From Pseudomonas sp. URMO17WK12:I2 (GTDB taxonomy: Bacteria; Pseudomonadota; Gammaproteobacteria; Pseudomonadales; Pseudomonadaceae), in NCBI RefSeq assembly GCF_003253735.1, contig NZ_QKYW01000004.1:310001-374000 (forward strand): a stretch of DNA of 64,000 nucleotides, given 5' to 3'. The position numbers and the translations under genes were made by a program. The notes below the pieces were generated by a model. It was not told where the DNA came from. It saw only the letters and a list, made by a program, of their open reading frames with translations, and did not search any database. Below are positions 42,872 through 55,776 of the stretch, piece after piece. Each line of letters begins with the position of its first letter. The first letter of the stretch is position 1.

Positions 42872-44239
42872 TTATTTACCAATGCAGAAGCTCGAGAAGA
42901 TCCGCCCCAGCAAGTCATCGGAGCTGAACGCGCCGGTGATCTCACCCAGGGCCTGCTGCGCCTGGCGCAGGTCTTCGGCGAGCAGTTCGCCGGCACCGGC
43001 GAGGGTCAGTTGCGCATGGCCATGGTCGAGGTGGCGTTGCGCCTGGTGCAGCGCATCAAGGTGGCGGCGGCGGGCGCTGAAGCCGCTCTCTGCGGTTTGC
43101 TGAAAGCCCATGCAGGCCTTGAGGTGTTCGCGCAGCAGTTCCAGGCCTTCGCTGGATTTGGCCGATAGCGCCAGGGTGGCCTGGCCATCCTCGCCGTTGT
43201 GCAGCGCCACAGGCTCGCCGGACAGGTCCGCCTTGTTGCGAATCAGCGTAACTCGGGCCATGTCCGGCCGCTGCTGCAGGAATTCGGGCCACAAGGCGAA
43301 GGGATCTGCCGCTTCCGGCGCCGTCGAATCGACGACGAGCAACACCCGGTCTGCTTCGCCGATGGCTTTCAGGGCACGCTCTACGCCAATGCGCTCGACC
43401 TGATCATCGGTATCACGCAGTCCGGCTGTATCGACCACGTGCAACGGCATGCCGTCGATGTGGATATGTTCGCGCAGCACATCTCGGGTGGTGCCGGCGA
43501 TGTCGGTGACGATGGCCGCTTCACGCCCCGCCAGGGCATTGAGCAGGCTGGATTTGCCGGCGTTGGGCCGGCCGGCGATCACCACGGTCATGCCATCACG
43601 CAGCAACGCGCCCTGCCCTGCCTCGCGCAACACTGTGGATAACTGCGCGCGCACGCCTTCGAGCAGGCTCAGTACATGGCCATCGGCGAGGAAGTCGATT
43701 TCCTCTTCAGGGAAGTCGATGGCGGCCTCCACGTAGATACGCAGGCTGATCAGACGCTCGGTCAGCTCATGCACCCGCCGGGAAAATTCACCCTGCAGCG
43801 AGCGCACGGCATTGCGCGCCGCCTCCGCGGAACTGGCTTCGATCAGGTCGGCAATCGCTTCGGCCTGGGCCAGGTCGAGCTTGTCATTGAGGAATGCCCG
43901 CTCGCTGAACTCACCCGGACGGGCCTGGCGTGCCCCCAGCTCCAGACAGCGCTGCAGGAGCATATCGAGAACCACCGGGCCGCCATGGCCCTGCAGCTCG
44001 AGCACGTCTTCGCCGGTAAAGGAATTGGGGCCAGGGAAGAACAGCAGCAGACCTTCGTCGATCACCTCGCCCGAATCATCGTGCCAGGGGCCGTAATGGG
44101 CGTAGCGCGGCTTGGGTTCGATACCGCTCAGGGTGATGGCGATCATCCGTGCGCGCGGCCCGGAGACCCGCACGATGCCCACGCCACCACGGCCCTGGGC
44201 GGTAGCAACGGCGGCAATGGTTTCACGGGATGCGGACAT
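42872..44239 (-). CDS. mnmE: tRNA modification GTPase MnmE (TrmE)
   Basis: This 455-residue partner of MnmG has an N-terminal tetrahydrofolate-binding domain ([21 protein letters not shown]), a helical domain and an inserted G domain with [16 protein letters not shown] (P-loop), DIAGTTRD (K-loop), DTAGLRDT and NKADL. The C-terminal FCIGK carries the conserved catalytic cysteine. ATG 44239 (MSASRETI) was preferred to an in-frame upstream start. Pseudomonads usually keep it near mnmG; here the rhs locus lies between. Confidence 0.97.
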   Translation of the reverse strand: MSASRETIAAVATAQGRGGVGIVRVSGPRARMIAITLSGIEPKPRYAHYGPWHDDSGEVIDEGLLLFFPGPNSFTGEDVLELQGHGGPVVLDMLLQRCLELGARQARPGEFSERAFLNDKLDLAQAEAIADLIEASSAEAARNAVRSLQGEFSRRVHELTERLISLRIYVEAAIDFPEEEIDFLADGHVLSLLEGVRAQLSTVLREAGQGALLRDGMTVVIAGRPNAGKSSLLNALAGREAAIVTDIAGTTRDVLREHIHIDGMPLHVVDTAGLRDTDDQVERIGVERALKAIGEADRVLLVVDSTAPEAADPFALWPEFLQQRPDMARVTLIRNKADLSGEPVALHNGEDGQATLALSAKSSEGLELLREHLKACMGFQQTAESGFSARRRHLDALHQAQRHLDHGHAQLTLAGAGELLAEDLRQAQQALGEITGAFSSDDLLGRIFSSFCIGK

Positions 44240-44262
44240 AAGGTTCTCCAAACGCTGGATAG

Positions 44263-44289
44263 CAGAACGCCCCACAAGGGGGCGTTCTG
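44263..44289 (-). terminator. Strong hairpin between yidC and mnmE
   Basis: A perfect 11-bp stem CAGAACGCCCC / GGGGCGTTCTG with a 5-nt loop lies in the 73-bp gap after yidC. It has no T-run downstream on the minus strand, so it may be an attenuator, processing site or Rho-assisted terminator rather than a classical intrinsic terminator. Confidence 0.45.
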
Positions 44290-44312
44290 TGTAGCTTTAC
44301 ACGCGTATCAGA

Positions 44313-46052
44313 TCAGGCCGCGGAGGCCTTGTTCTGCGCTTCGATCTTGCGGGTAATGTACCACTGCTGAGCGATGGACAGGACGTTGTTGACTACCCAG
44401 TACAGCACCAGACCAGCAGGGAACCACAGGAAGAAGAAGGTGAAAATGATCGGCATCATCTTCATCACGCGCGCCTGCATGGGGTCCGGCGGCGTCGGGT
44501 TCAGCTGCTGCTGAATGAACATGGTGGCGCCCATGATGATCGGCAGGATGAAGTACGGATCCTTGATCGACAGGTCGGTGATCCACAGGATCCACGGTGC
44601 CTGACGCATTTCCACGGATTCCAGCAGGGTCCAGTACAGGGCCAGGAACACCGGCATCTGCACCAGGATCGGCAGACAGCCGCCCAGCGGGTTGATCTTC
44701 TCTTTCTTGTACAGCTCCATCATCGCCTGGGACATCTTCTGGCGATCGTCACCGAACTGCTCTTTCAGCGCTTGCAGACGCGGCGATACGGCACGCATGC
44801 GCGCCATGGAACGGTAGCTGGCAGCCGACAGCGGGAAGAACGCGAGTTTGATGATCAGCGTCAGCACGATGATCGAGAAGCCCCAGTTACCCAGCAGGTT
44901 GTGGATATGTTCCAGCAGCCAGAAGATCGGTTCGGCGAGGAACCACAGAATGCCGTAGTCGACGGTCTTGTCCAGGCCAGGCGACAGTGCGGCGAGATCC
45001 TTCTGGATCTTCGGGCCGGCATACAGCGTGGTGCTGGTCTGGCCTTCGGCACCGGCAGCTACATTCAGCGCCGGGCCAGTGAACCCGATGATGTAGTTGC
45101 CTTGACTATCCTTGCGAGTCTGCACCAGGTTGGTGTCGTCCTTCGCTGGAATCCAGGCCGTCACGAAGTAGTGCTGCAGCCAGGCGACCCAGCCACCCTG
45201 CACGGTTTCCTTGAGGTTCTGCTTGTCGATGTCCTTCATCGACACCTTGGTGTACGGCTTCTCAGGCGTCCACAGCGCAGCACCCAGGTAGGTCGCGGTG
45301 CCGGTAGCAGTGCTCGAAGACGGGTCACCGCTGTTGTCACGCTTGAGCTGGGCGAACAGGTTGCCGGTCCAGGCATTGGCGCTCTGGTTGTCGATCAGGT
45401 AGGTGACGCCGATCTGGTAGCCATTGCCGGTGATGCAGCCGGTTTTCTTCTGTTCCACTTCCTTGGCCGAGCAGCTGGTGTCCAGGCCCCGGTTGAAGGT
45501 GAAACGCTTGGTGTAGTTGACGCCGGCGTCGCTGAACTTCAGGTCGACGACCAGTTGGTCCTGGCCATCAGCCAGCTGGTAGACACGCTGCTCGCTGCTG
45601 TACAGCGGGCGACCATTGGCACGGGCATCCGGGCCGTTGGCGCCGGTCAGGCCGCTCTGGGCCAGGTACAGGTGCTCGTTGCCATTGTCGAACAGCTGGA
45701 ACGGAACGTCCGGGCGGTCCTGGCGACGCGGGTAGTGCGGCAGGCTCAGGCGAACCACGTCACCACCACGTGGATCGATGGCCAGATCCAATACGTCGGT
45801 CTTGACCTGAATCAGCTCGTCGCTGACCGCAACGGTTTCCACCGGGTTTGGCTCGGTGCCGCCGGCATTGGCCGTCGGGACATCGTCATTGCTGGCCACC
45901 GAAGCGGTTTCCGGCAGACTCGGTGCGGGTTTGCTGGTCGAAGCGGTCTGATTCGGCAGAGCGGCCTGGCCGTAGTCCTGGTTCCATTGAAGAACCATCA
46001 TGTAGGACACGACTGCCAGGGCGACGATCAGGATCGTACGTTTGATATCCAT
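44313..46052 (-). CDS. yidC: Membrane protein insertase YidC
   Basis: This 579-residue insertase folds and inserts inner membrane proteins with or without Sec. The N-terminal anchor (RTILIVALAVVSYMMVLQWN) and a large periplasmic beta domain (about 50-340) precede the conserved core with NWGFSIIVLTLIIKLAFFPL, LKEQFGDDRQKMSQAMMELY and KINPLGGCLPILVQMPVFLA. It ends QQWYITRKIEAQNKASAA. It is 2 nt from yidD. The arrangement rpmH-rnpA-yidD-yidC-mnmE is standard. Confidence 0.98.
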   Translation of the reverse strand: MDIKRTILIVALAVVSYMMVLQWNQDYGQAALPNQTASTSKPAPSLPETASVASNDDVPTANAGGTEPNPVETVAVSDELIQVKTDVLDLAIDPRGGDVVRLSLPHYPRRQDRPDVPFQLFDNGNEHLYLAQSGLTGANGPDARANGRPLYSSEQRVYQLADGQDQLVVDLKFSDAGVNYTKRFTFNRGLDTSCSAKEVEQKKTGCITGNGYQIGVTYLIDNQSANAWTGNLFAQLKRDNSGDPSSSTATGTATYLGAALWTPEKPYTKVSMKDIDKQNLKETVQGGWVAWLQHYFVTAWIPAKDDTNLVQTRKDSQGNYIIGFTGPALNVAAGAEGQTSTTLYAGPKIQKDLAALSPGLDKTVDYGILWFLAEPIFWLLEHIHNLLGNWGFSIIVLTLIIKLAFFPLSAASYRSMARMRAVSPRLQALKEQFGDDRQKMSQAMMELYKKEKINPLGGCLPILVQMPVFLALYWTLLESVEMRQAPWILWITDLSIKDPYFILPIIMGATMFIQQQLNPTPPDPMQARVMKMMPIIFTFFFLWFPAGLVLYWVVNNVLSIAQQWYITRKIEAQNKASAA

Positions 46053-46054
46053 GA

Positions 46055-46300
46055 TTATTCGGCCATCGAAGAGGAACGGGAGTGTTTCGCGAGGGGCACC
46101 GGATCGTAGCCTCCGGGATGCCAGGGGTGGCAGCGTCCCAGACGACGAACGGTCAGCCAGCCACCACGCAGGACGCCATGGGTTTCGATGGCTTCAAGCG
46201 CGTAGCAGGAACAAGAGGGGTAGAAACGACAATGACTGGCCATCATCGGACTGATGGCGTACTGGTAAAACCGGATTGGAGCTTGAACCAGTTTACGCAT
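46055..46300 (-). CDS. yidD: Membrane protein insertion efficiency factor YidD
   Basis: This 81-residue protein has the family signature [29 protein letters not shown] and [17 protein letters not shown] with its conserved cysteines. It assists YidC-dependent insertion. Its start overlaps the rnpA stop by 8 nt, so the two are translated together. Confidence 0.95.
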   Translation of the reverse strand: MRKLVQAPIRFYQYAISPMMASHCRFYPSCSCYALEAIETHGVLRGGWLTVRRLGRCHPWHPGGYDPVPLAKHSRSSSMAE

Positions 46301-46697
46301 GGGGATTGTCGTTCACCCCGGTCTGGGCATCGGCCTGTTGGGCGGGTTTGCTGCGCGCCAGGCGTTTCCACAGTTTGCCGAACTGTTGAGCCAGCTCGGC
46401 GTTCTGCAGATCACCCAGGCCTTTACGCGCGACTACCACGATGTCCCAGCCCACCAGGTTGTCCTGGTTGAGGCGGAACGATTCGCGGATTTGGCGTTTC
46501 AGGCGATTGCGCTCAACGGAGAGTTTGACGCTCTTCTTGCCGATCACCAGACCGAGGCGAGAATGATCAAGCTCATTGTTGCGCGCAAGCAGCAGGACAC
46601 TCTTGCCCGGCGCTTTGCCGCTTGGAGAGTCGAAGACTGCCTTGAATTGCCGGGGAGTGAGCAGGCGCTTCTCCCGGCCGAAGCCTCGACTCACCAC
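46293..46697 (-). CDS. rnpA: Ribonuclease P protein component
   Basis: This 134-residue basic protein subunit of RNase P processes tRNA 5' ends. [17 protein letters not shown] starts the fold, and the RNA-binding signature is [21 protein letters not shown] is used as the start (46697) and a second GTG follows immediately. The C-terminal tail after [10 protein letters not shown] is variable in the genus. Confidence 0.96.
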   Translation of the reverse strand: MVSRGFGREKRLLTPRQFKAVFDSPSGKAPGKSVLLLARNNELDHSRLGLVIGKKSVKLSVERNRLKRQIRESFRLNQDNLVGWDIVVVARKGLGDLQNAELAQQFGKLWKRLARSKPAQQADAQTGVNDNPHA

Positions 46698-46709
46698 AAG
46701 ACTGGAAAA

Positions 46710-46844
46710 TCAGACTGCGAGACGAGCACGGCCCTTGGCGCGACGACGCGACAGGACGGCACGGCCGTTCTTGGTAGCCATGCGAGCACGGAAGCCGTGG
46801 GTACGAGCGCGTTTGATGGTGCTGGGTTGGAAAGTGCGTTTCAT
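46710..46844 (-). CDS. rpmH: 50S ribosomal protein L34
   Basis: A 44-residue protein, [20 protein letters not shown] at the start and ending GRARLAV, which is the near-invariant L34 sequence. It is short but certain. It lies 12 nt upstream of rnpA in the classical rpmH-rnpA operon, divergent from dnaA across oriC. Confidence 0.97.
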   Translation of the reverse strand: MKRTFQPSTIKRARTHGFRARMATKNGRAVLSRRRAKGRARLAV

Positions 46845-47365
46845 GATGCGGTTACCTGGTTGTCGACAACGGACCGGAATGGTCCCCGTTTTAAGAGACC
46901 GGCGATTCTAGAGAAAGCCGCGAGCCAGGTCAATTTCCAACCAGTTGTTTTGCAGATAGAGAAATATAAAGGAAAGAATCTTTTTAGAAAGGCTTGTTAT
47001 GGTTCTTGTAAATGGTCAGCGTGGTTTCTGTGGATAAGTTCATGCAGGGCAGTGGCCATGATGCTTTCAGCAGATCGAAACTCTGTCAGAAACCGGTGCT
47101 GCGCATGTTCGCTTGCTGGGCATCGCCTGTGGGCTGATCGGTTAGTTACCCACAGGGGAGATATCCCATGAGTTTCCCCCTGGTTTTTACACGGCGCTCA
47201 AGGGGCTTTATCCACAGCCTTTCAGTAGCGCGCATCCGCTATGTGGCAAATTGCCTAACACCTTGATTTATCATGTACGGATTGCCCTTCCTATGTGGAT
47301 AACTCCCCTTCTTGAAGCTACAATAGCCTCTGTTTTTGCTCAGCGTTTTCAATCAGGGGATGTCC
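46845..47365. other. oriC: oriC, rpmH-dnaA intergenic origin (region B)
   Basis: This 521-bp non-coding region is the classical Pseudomonas origin position. It has an AT-rich segment (46957-46995, GAAATATAAAGGAAAGAATC then TTTTTAGAAA) and perfect DnaA boxes at 47029-47037, 47208-47216 and 47294-47302, a near match TTACCCACA at 47146-47154 and a weak TGTGGCAAA at 47242-47250. The rpmH and dnaA promoters must also lie here. DnaA binding probably autoregulates dnaA through the box at 47294, some 60 bp before its start. Confidence 0.87.
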
Positions 47366-48868
47366 GTGTCCGTGGAACTTTGGCAGCAGTGCGTGGAACT
47401 CCTGCGCGATGAACTGCCTGCCCAGCAATTCAACACCTGGATCCGTCCACTACAGGTAGAAGCCGAAGGCGATGAGCTGCGTGTCTACGCACCGAATCGT
47501 TTCGTTCTCGACTGGGTCAATGAAAAGTACATGGGCCGCATGCTCGAGTTGCTCGGTGAGCGAGCGACCGGCCTGGTGCCGGCGATTTCGCTACTGATCG
47601 GCAGCCGCCGCAGTTCGGCGCCACGTGCGGTATTGACGCCTTCACCCTCGGCCTCCAGCTATAACAGCCCGGCGCCCGCTGCGCCTGCCCCCGCCGCGCC
47701 CGCACCTCAGGTCAGTGCGCCGCCGCCCAAGCTGCCAGTGCAGACCGAGCCGTCGCGGGCCAGCTTCGATTCCATGGCCGGTGCGACGCCCAGCTCGGCG
47801 CCAGCGCGCACCGAGCGTAACGTGCAGGTAGAAGGTGGCCTCAAGCACACCAGCTATCTGAACCGTACCTTTACCTTCGACAACTTCGTCGAGGGCAAGT
47901 CGAACCAGCTGGCTCGTGCCGCCGCCTGGCAGGTGGCGGACAATCCCAAGCACGGGTATAACCCGCTGTTCCTTTATGGAGGCGTCGGCCTTGGCAAGAC
48001 GCACCTGATGCATGCGGTGGGCAACCATCTGCTGGCCAAGAATCCGAATGCCAAGGTCGTTTACCTGCACTCCGAGCGTTTCGTGGCCGATATGGTCAAG
48101 GCGTTGCAGCTCAATGCCATCAACGAATTCAAGCGCTTCTACCGCTCCGTGGATGCGCTGCTGATCGATGACATTCAGTTCTTCGCCAAGAAGGAGCGAT
48201 CCCAGGAGGAGTTCTTCCATACCTTCAACGCATTGCTCGAGGGCGGCCAACAGGTGATTCTCACCAGCGACCGCTACCCGAAGGAAATCGAAGGGCTGGA
48301 AGAGCGCCTGAAATCGCGCTTCGGCTGGGGCCTGACCGTGGCGGTCGAGCCGCCCGAGCTGGAAACCCGTGTGGCGATCCTGATGAAGAAGGCCGACCAG
48401 GCCAAGGTCGATCTGCCCCACGATGCAGCCTTCTTCATCGCTCAGCGTATCCGCTCCAACGTGCGCGAGCTGGAAGGTGCCCTGAAGCGGGTGATCGCAC
48501 ACTCGCACTTCATGGGCCGTGATATCACCATCGAGCTGATCCGCGAATCGCTCAAGGACTTGCTGGCCCTGCAGGACAAGCTCGTCAGCATCGACAATAT
48601 CCAGCGCACCACGGCCGAGTACTACAAGATCAAGATTACCGATCTGTTGTCCAAACGTCGTTCGCGTTCCATCGCCAGGCCGCGTCAGGTGGCCATGGCG
48701 TTGTCCAAGGAACTGACCAACCACAGCCTGCCGGAAATCGGCGTGGCGTTCGGCGGTCGTGATCACACCACTGTGTTGCACGCCTGTCGTAAGATTGCTG
48801 AACTTAGGGGATCCGACGCGGACATCCGCGAGGATTACAAGAACCTGCTGCGTACACTGACCACTTGA
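47366..48868 (+). CDS. dnaA: Chromosomal replication initiator protein DnaA
   Basis: This 500-residue AAA+ initiator opens with [20 protein letters not shown] (domain I), followed by a Pro/Ala-rich linker (about 95-160), then the ATPase core with [33 protein letters not shown] and the domain IV DnaA-box signature [18 protein letters not shown] 47366 was chosen over ATG 47360: AGGGG directly abuts the ATG, leaving no spacer, but is 6 nt from the GTG, and the remembered P. aeruginosa start matches. Confidence 0.97.
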   Translation: MSVELWQQCVELLRDELPAQQFNTWIRPLQVEAEGDELRVYAPNRFVLDWVNEKYMGRMLELLGERATGLVPAISLLIGSRRSSAPRAVLTPSPSASSYNSPAPAAPAPAAPAPQVSAPPPKLPVQTEPSRASFDSMAGATPSSAPARTERNVQVEGGLKHTSYLNRTFTFDNFVEGKSNQLARAAAWQVADNPKHGYNPLFLYGGVGLGKTHLMHAVGNHLLAKNPNAKVVYLHSERFVADMVKALQLNAINEFKRFYRSVDALLIDDIQFFAKKERSQEEFFHTFNALLEGGQQVILTSDRYPKEIEGLEERLKSRFGWGLTVAVEPPELETRVAILMKKADQAKVDLPHDAAFFIAQRIRSNVRELEGALKRVIAHSHFMGRDITIELIRESLKDLLALQDKLVSIDNIQRTTAEYYKIKITDLLSKRRSRSIARPRQVAMALSKELTNHSLPEIGVAFGGRDHTTVLHACRKIAELRGSDADIREDYKNLLRTLTT

Positions 48869-48903
48869 TACGCAACTCCATGCACGAGGCAAGGGACTAG
48901 ACC

Positions 48904-50007
48904 ATGCACTTCACCATTCAACGCGAAGCCCTGTTGAAACCCCTGCAACTGGTCGCCGGCGTCGTGGAACGCCGCCAGACCTTGCCGGTTCTGTCCAACG
49001 TACTGCTGGTCGTCGAAGGCCAGCAACTGTCGCTGACCGGTACCGACCTGGAGGTCGAGCTGGTTGGTCGTGTGGCGCTGGAAGATGCTGCCGAGCCAGG
49101 CGAAATCACCGTGCCGGCGCGCAAGCTGATGGATATCTGCAAGAGCCTGCCAAGTGATGCGCTGATCGACATTCGCGTCGACGAGCAGAAGCTGCTGGTC
49201 AAGGCCGGTCGTAGCCGTTTTACCCTGTCTACCCTGCCAGCCAACGACTTCCCTACCGTCGAGGAAGGCCCGGGTTCGCTGACCTTCAATCTGGTGCAAA
49301 GCAAGCTGCGCCGTTTGATCGAACGCACCAGCTTCGCCATGGCTCAGCAGGATGTACGCTACTACCTCAACGGCATGCTGATCGAAGTGCAGACCGGCAT
49401 CCTGCGTGCGGTCGCCACCGACGGTCACCGCCTGGCCATGTGCTCTATGGAGGCGGCCATCGAGCATGAAGGCAAGCACCAGGTCATCGTGCCGCGTAAA
49501 GGTATTCTCGAACTGGCTCGCCTGCTGACCGAGCAGGATGGCGAGGTGTCCATCGTGCTGGGCCAACACCACATTCGCGCGACCACCGGCGAATTCACCT
49601 TCACCTCGAAACTGGTCGACGGCAAGTTCCCGGATTACGAGCGCGTGCTGCCCCGTGGTGGTGACAAGCTGGTGGTCGCTGACCGCCAGGGCCTGCGTGA
49701 AGCCTTCAGCCGTACTGCCATTCTGTCGAATGAAAAGTACCGCGGTATTCGCCTGCAATTGGCCGCTGGCCTGCTGAAAATCCAGGCCAACAACCCGGAG
49801 CAGGAAGAAGCCGAAGAAGAAATCGCGGTCGACTACAACGGCAGCGCGCTGGAGATCGGTTTCAACGTCAGCTACCTGCTCGATGTACTGGGTGTGATGA
49901 CCACCGAGCAGGTGCGTCTGATCCTCTCCGACTCCAACAGCAGCGCGCTGGTACAGGAAGCCGACAATGACGATTCCGCTTATGTCGTCATGCCGATGCG
50001 CCTGTAG
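48904..50007 (+). CDS. dnaN: DNA polymerase III beta sliding clamp
   Basis: This 367-residue ring-forming processivity clamp consists of three similar domains. It starts MHFTIQREALLKPLQLVAGV, has SLTGTDLEVELVGRV, RAVATDGHRLAMCS and ends with the canonical DDSAYVVMPMRL. It lies 35 nt after dnaA. Confidence 0.98.
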   Translation: MHFTIQREALLKPLQLVAGVVERRQTLPVLSNVLLVVEGQQLSLTGTDLEVELVGRVALEDAAEPGEITVPARKLMDICKSLPSDALIDIRVDEQKLLVKAGRSRFTLSTLPANDFPTVEEGPGSLTFNLVQSKLRRLIERTSFAMAQQDVRYYLNGMLIEVQTGILRAVATDGHRLAMCSMEAAIEHEGKHQVIVPRKGILELARLLTEQDGEVSIVLGQHHIRATTGEFTFTSKLVDGKFPDYERVLPRGGDKLVVADRQGLREAFSRTAILSNEKYRGIRLQLAAGLLKIQANNPEQEEAEEEIAVDYNGSALEIGFNVSYLLDVLGVMTTEQVRLILSDSNSSALVQEADNDDSAYVVMPMRL

Positions 50008-50047
50008 TTTTCACTGCTGCTGAACAAGGCAGCTACCAGCGTCAGAT

Positions 50048-50102
50048 AATCAGCCTTGGTATGTTCGGATGCAGTTCTAATCCGTAACATCCAAGGCTGA
50101 TT
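50048..50102. repeat. Long hairpin between dnaN and recF
   Basis: AATCAGCCTTGGTATGTTCG continuing GAT (50048 on) is nearly complementary to ATCCGTAACATCCAAGGCTG continuing ATT (to 50102), giving a ~22-bp imperfect stem with a 9-nt loop (GCAGTTCTA). It sits 40 nt after the dnaN stop and 45 nt before recF, with only TTTCGTTT downstream. It may moderate recF-gyrB transcription or protect the dnaN 3' end. Confidence 0.6.
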
Positions 50103-50147
50103 TCGTTTAAGGCAGTGGATACATCTGCCCTCTTCTCCGGCCAGTTC

Positions 50148-53671
<3,524 letters not shown>

Positions 53672-53700
53672 TACGCGCTAAGCACGTATCGAGCTGCACA

Positions 53701-53728
53701 AAAAAACCCGGCCTGAGCCGGGTTTTTT
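53701..53728. terminator. Bidirectional intrinsic terminator between gyrB and ynbB-like gene
   Basis: AAAAAACCCGGC-CTGA-GCCGGGTTTTTT: a 12-bp perfect inverted repeat with a GC core and T-runs on both strands, 30 nt after gyrB and 28 nt from the end of the convergent lipid operon. It can terminate both. Confidence 0.92.
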
Positions 53729-53755
53729 ATTGCCTATCAATGGTTTAGTGGCCCA

Positions 53756-54688
53756 TCAAGCCCACCAATAGCGGACCATGTGAAAAAACACCGGGGCGGC
53801 GAAGCACACCGAATCGAGGCGGTCGAGCATGCCGCCGTGCCCTTCGATCATGTGGCCCCAGTCCTTCACGCCGCGGTCGCGCTTGATCGCCGACATCACC
53901 AGGCCGCCGGCAAAGCCGAGCAGACACACCAGCAGGGCAAACAGGCCCGCCTGCCAGAAGGCGAACGGAGTGATCCAGTACAGCGAGGCGCCGACCAGGG
54001 TGGCCAGGGCCACGCCACCGAAGAAGCCTTCGACGGTCTTCGAGGGCGACAGGTTGGGCGCGATCTTGCGTTTGCCGGCCAGCTTGCCGCACACGTACTG
54101 CAGTACATCGGAGATCTGCACGACGATCACCAGCCAGGCGATCAGCAACAGGTTGCGGCCCTCGTAGCCGGCGATCTCCAGGGTCAGTAGCGCCGGCACG
54201 GTGGAGATGCAGTACACCGCGATCATCAGCCCCCACTGCACCTTCGAGGTTCGTTCCAGGAAGCGCGTGGTATCACCGCCCAGGGACGACAGAATCGGCA
54301 GCAGCAGAAACACGTAAACCGGAATGAAGATGGCGAACAGGCCGTACCAGCCGATGCCGATCAGCAGGTACTGCATCGGCAGCGCGAAGTAGAAGGCTGC
54401 CACCAGCGCCGGGTAGTCACTGCGCCGGGTGGGCGTGAGGGTCATGAACTCGCGCAGGGCGTAGAACGACACGCAGTAGAACAGCACCACCACACCGGTA
54501 TTGCCGAACAGGAAGGCGAAGCCGATCACCGCCACCATCACCCACCAGGCATTGATGCGCGCGTTGAGGTTGTCGATCACGGCGTGTTGACCAGGGCCGG
54601 CGCGCAGTTTCAGCAGCCAGCCGATCAGGCTGGCGAGCAGCAGGATGCCGCCAATGCCGGCGAACAACAGCAAGGTATTGCGATCCAT
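53756..54688 (-). CDS. ynbB: YnbB-like phosphatidate cytidylyltransferase (CdsA family)
   Basis: This 310-residue polytopic membrane enzyme likely makes a CDP-diacylglycerol-type activated lipid. It carries the full CdsA signature SAIKRDRGVKDWGHMIEGHG followed by GMLDRLDS near the C-terminus, and SPSKTVEGFFGG earlier. It is the last gene of the operon and a paralogue of housekeeping cdsA. ATG 54688 (MDRNTLLLF) lies 1 nt after the acyltransferase stop. E. coli YnbB is, from memory, implicated in synthesis of the glycolipid MPIase; whether this applies here is unknown. Confidence 0.88.
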   Translation of the reverse strand: MDRNTLLLFAGIGGILLLASLIGWLLKLRAGPGQHAVIDNLNARINAWWVMVAVIGFAFLFGNTGVVVLFYCVSFYALREFMTLTPTRRSDYPALVAAFYFALPMQYLLIGIGWYGLFAIFIPVYVFLLLPILSSLGGDTTRFLERTSKVQWGLMIAVYCISTVPALLTLEIAGYEGRNLLLIAWLVIVVQISDVLQYVCGKLAGKRKIAPNLSPSKTVEGFFGGVALATLVGASLYWITPFAFWQAGLFALLVCLLGFAGGLVMSAIKRDRGVKDWGHMIEGHGGMLDRLDSVCFAAPVFFHMVRYWWA

Positions 54689-54689
54689 C

Positions 54690-55310
54690 TCAAACCTCCT
54701 CGGGAGCCAGGGCCAGCAGGGCATTACGGGCGCGTTCGAGGAAAGCCTCTTTGCTCTCCTCCTCGCCCATGCCCAGCGGCGCGCCGAAATTCAGGGTGCA
54801 CAGCAGCGGCAGCGGCAGCGCTCGGCCCTTGGGCATGACCCGGTTGAGGTTGGCGATCCACACCGGGATCACCTCCACATCCGGGCGCGCCTTGGCCAGG
54901 TGGTAGAGGCCTGCCTTGAAAGGCAGCAGGCCATCCTCGAGGTTGCGGGTGCCTTCCGGGAAGACGATCAGCGAGTCGCCCTCGCCCAACGCATCGAGCA
55001 TCGCCTGCAAGGGGTTGGCGTTGGGATCGCTGCGCTGGCGGTCGACCAGCACGCCGTTGAATACCCTCTGGATCAGGAAGCTGCGCAGCGCACCCTTCAT
55101 CCAGTAATCGGAGCCGGCCACCGGGCGGGTGCGCTTGCGCAGTTCGGCGGGCAGCGATGCCCAGAGCAACACGAAGTCTCCGTGGCTGCTGTGGTTGGCG
55201 TAGTAGATGCGCTGCACCGGCTGCGCAGTGCTGCCGAGCCACAGGGCCCGGGCACCGGTGAGCAGCCGCGCACCTGAGGTGATGAAAAAGGCGACCAGCG
55301 AGGCGAGCAT
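54690..55310 (-). CDS. PlsC-like acyltransferase of the Ynb-like operon
   Basis: This 206-residue glycerophospholipid acyltransferase-type protein has motif I NHSSHGD (H-x4-D) and motif III FPEGTR; between them is GVLVDRQRSD. There is one N-terminal hydrophobic segment. It probably acylates a lyso-lipid or another alcohol at the cytoplasmic membrane. It differs clearly from the longer PlsC at 59735, which has H-x4-E. It is followed 1 nt later by the CdsA-like gene. E. coli ynbABCD has no such member as I recall it, so it is an accessory gene of this version. Confidence 0.88.
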   Translation of the reverse strand: MLASLVAFFITSGARLLTGARALWLGSTAQPVQRIYYANHSSHGDFVLLWASLPAELRKRTRPVAGSDYWMKGALRSFLIQRVFNGVLVDRQRSDPNANPLQAMLDALGEGDSLIVFPEGTRNLEDGLLPFKAGLYHLAKARPDVEVIPVWIANLNRVMPKGRALPLPLLCTLNFGAPLGMGEEESKEAFLERARNALLALAPEEV

Positions 55311-55320
55311 GATGAAGTCC

Positions 55321-55776
55321 TTATCCGAATCGAATATGTGAGAGCCACGGCATCAACACGATGGCCGCCAGGGCGACCACTAACTGCAGGACCAGCCACA
55401 GCCCCTGCAGACGTAGCAGGCGTAGGGCGCCCTGGCTGCGTTGTTCCCAGGAGCGCGCTGGCTCGGCCTTGCGGCCCAGCCCGAGCAGCGCCTGATCGAG
55501 CTCGGTGGTACGCCGCTCGAGCTGCTCGGGCGCGGCAGCCAGGGTGGCGAACAGCTCGGCATCGAGGGCGACGCGCAAGGCGTAGTATTTCTGGATCAGG
55601 CCGCAAAGCAGCAGCGCGATGCAAACCGCCGCGCCCGTGCTGAGCGCCATGAAACCGAGCAGCGGGCCCAGGCCGATGACCAGTGCGAGCAAGGTCAGCG
55701 CGCCCGACAAGCGATCGAGGGCTTTGCCCCGGCGCAGCAGCCCGGCAACCAGCTGCAGTTGCATTTCACTGGCCAT
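55321..55776 (-). CDS. Small membrane protein of unknown function in the Ynb-like operon
   Basis: This 151-residue protein has two adjacent hydrophobic segments (LTLLALVIGLGPLLGFMALS and AAVCIALLLCGLIQKYYAL), then a charged helix (about 70-120) and a third membrane segment near the C-terminus (GLWLVLQLVVALAAIVLMPW). No catalytic motif was seen and I do not recognise the family. It overlaps the phosphatase gene by 11 nt and precedes the acyltransferase by 10 nt. A scaffold or transport role is possible but unsupported. Confidence 0.75.
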   Translation of the reverse strand: MASEMQLQLVAGLLRRGKALDRLSGALTLLALVIGLGPLLGFMALSTGAAVCIALLLCGLIQKYYALRVALDAELFATLAAAPEQLERRTTELDQALLGLGRKAEPARSWEQRSQGALRLLRLQGLWLVLQLVVALAAIVLMPWLSHIRFG

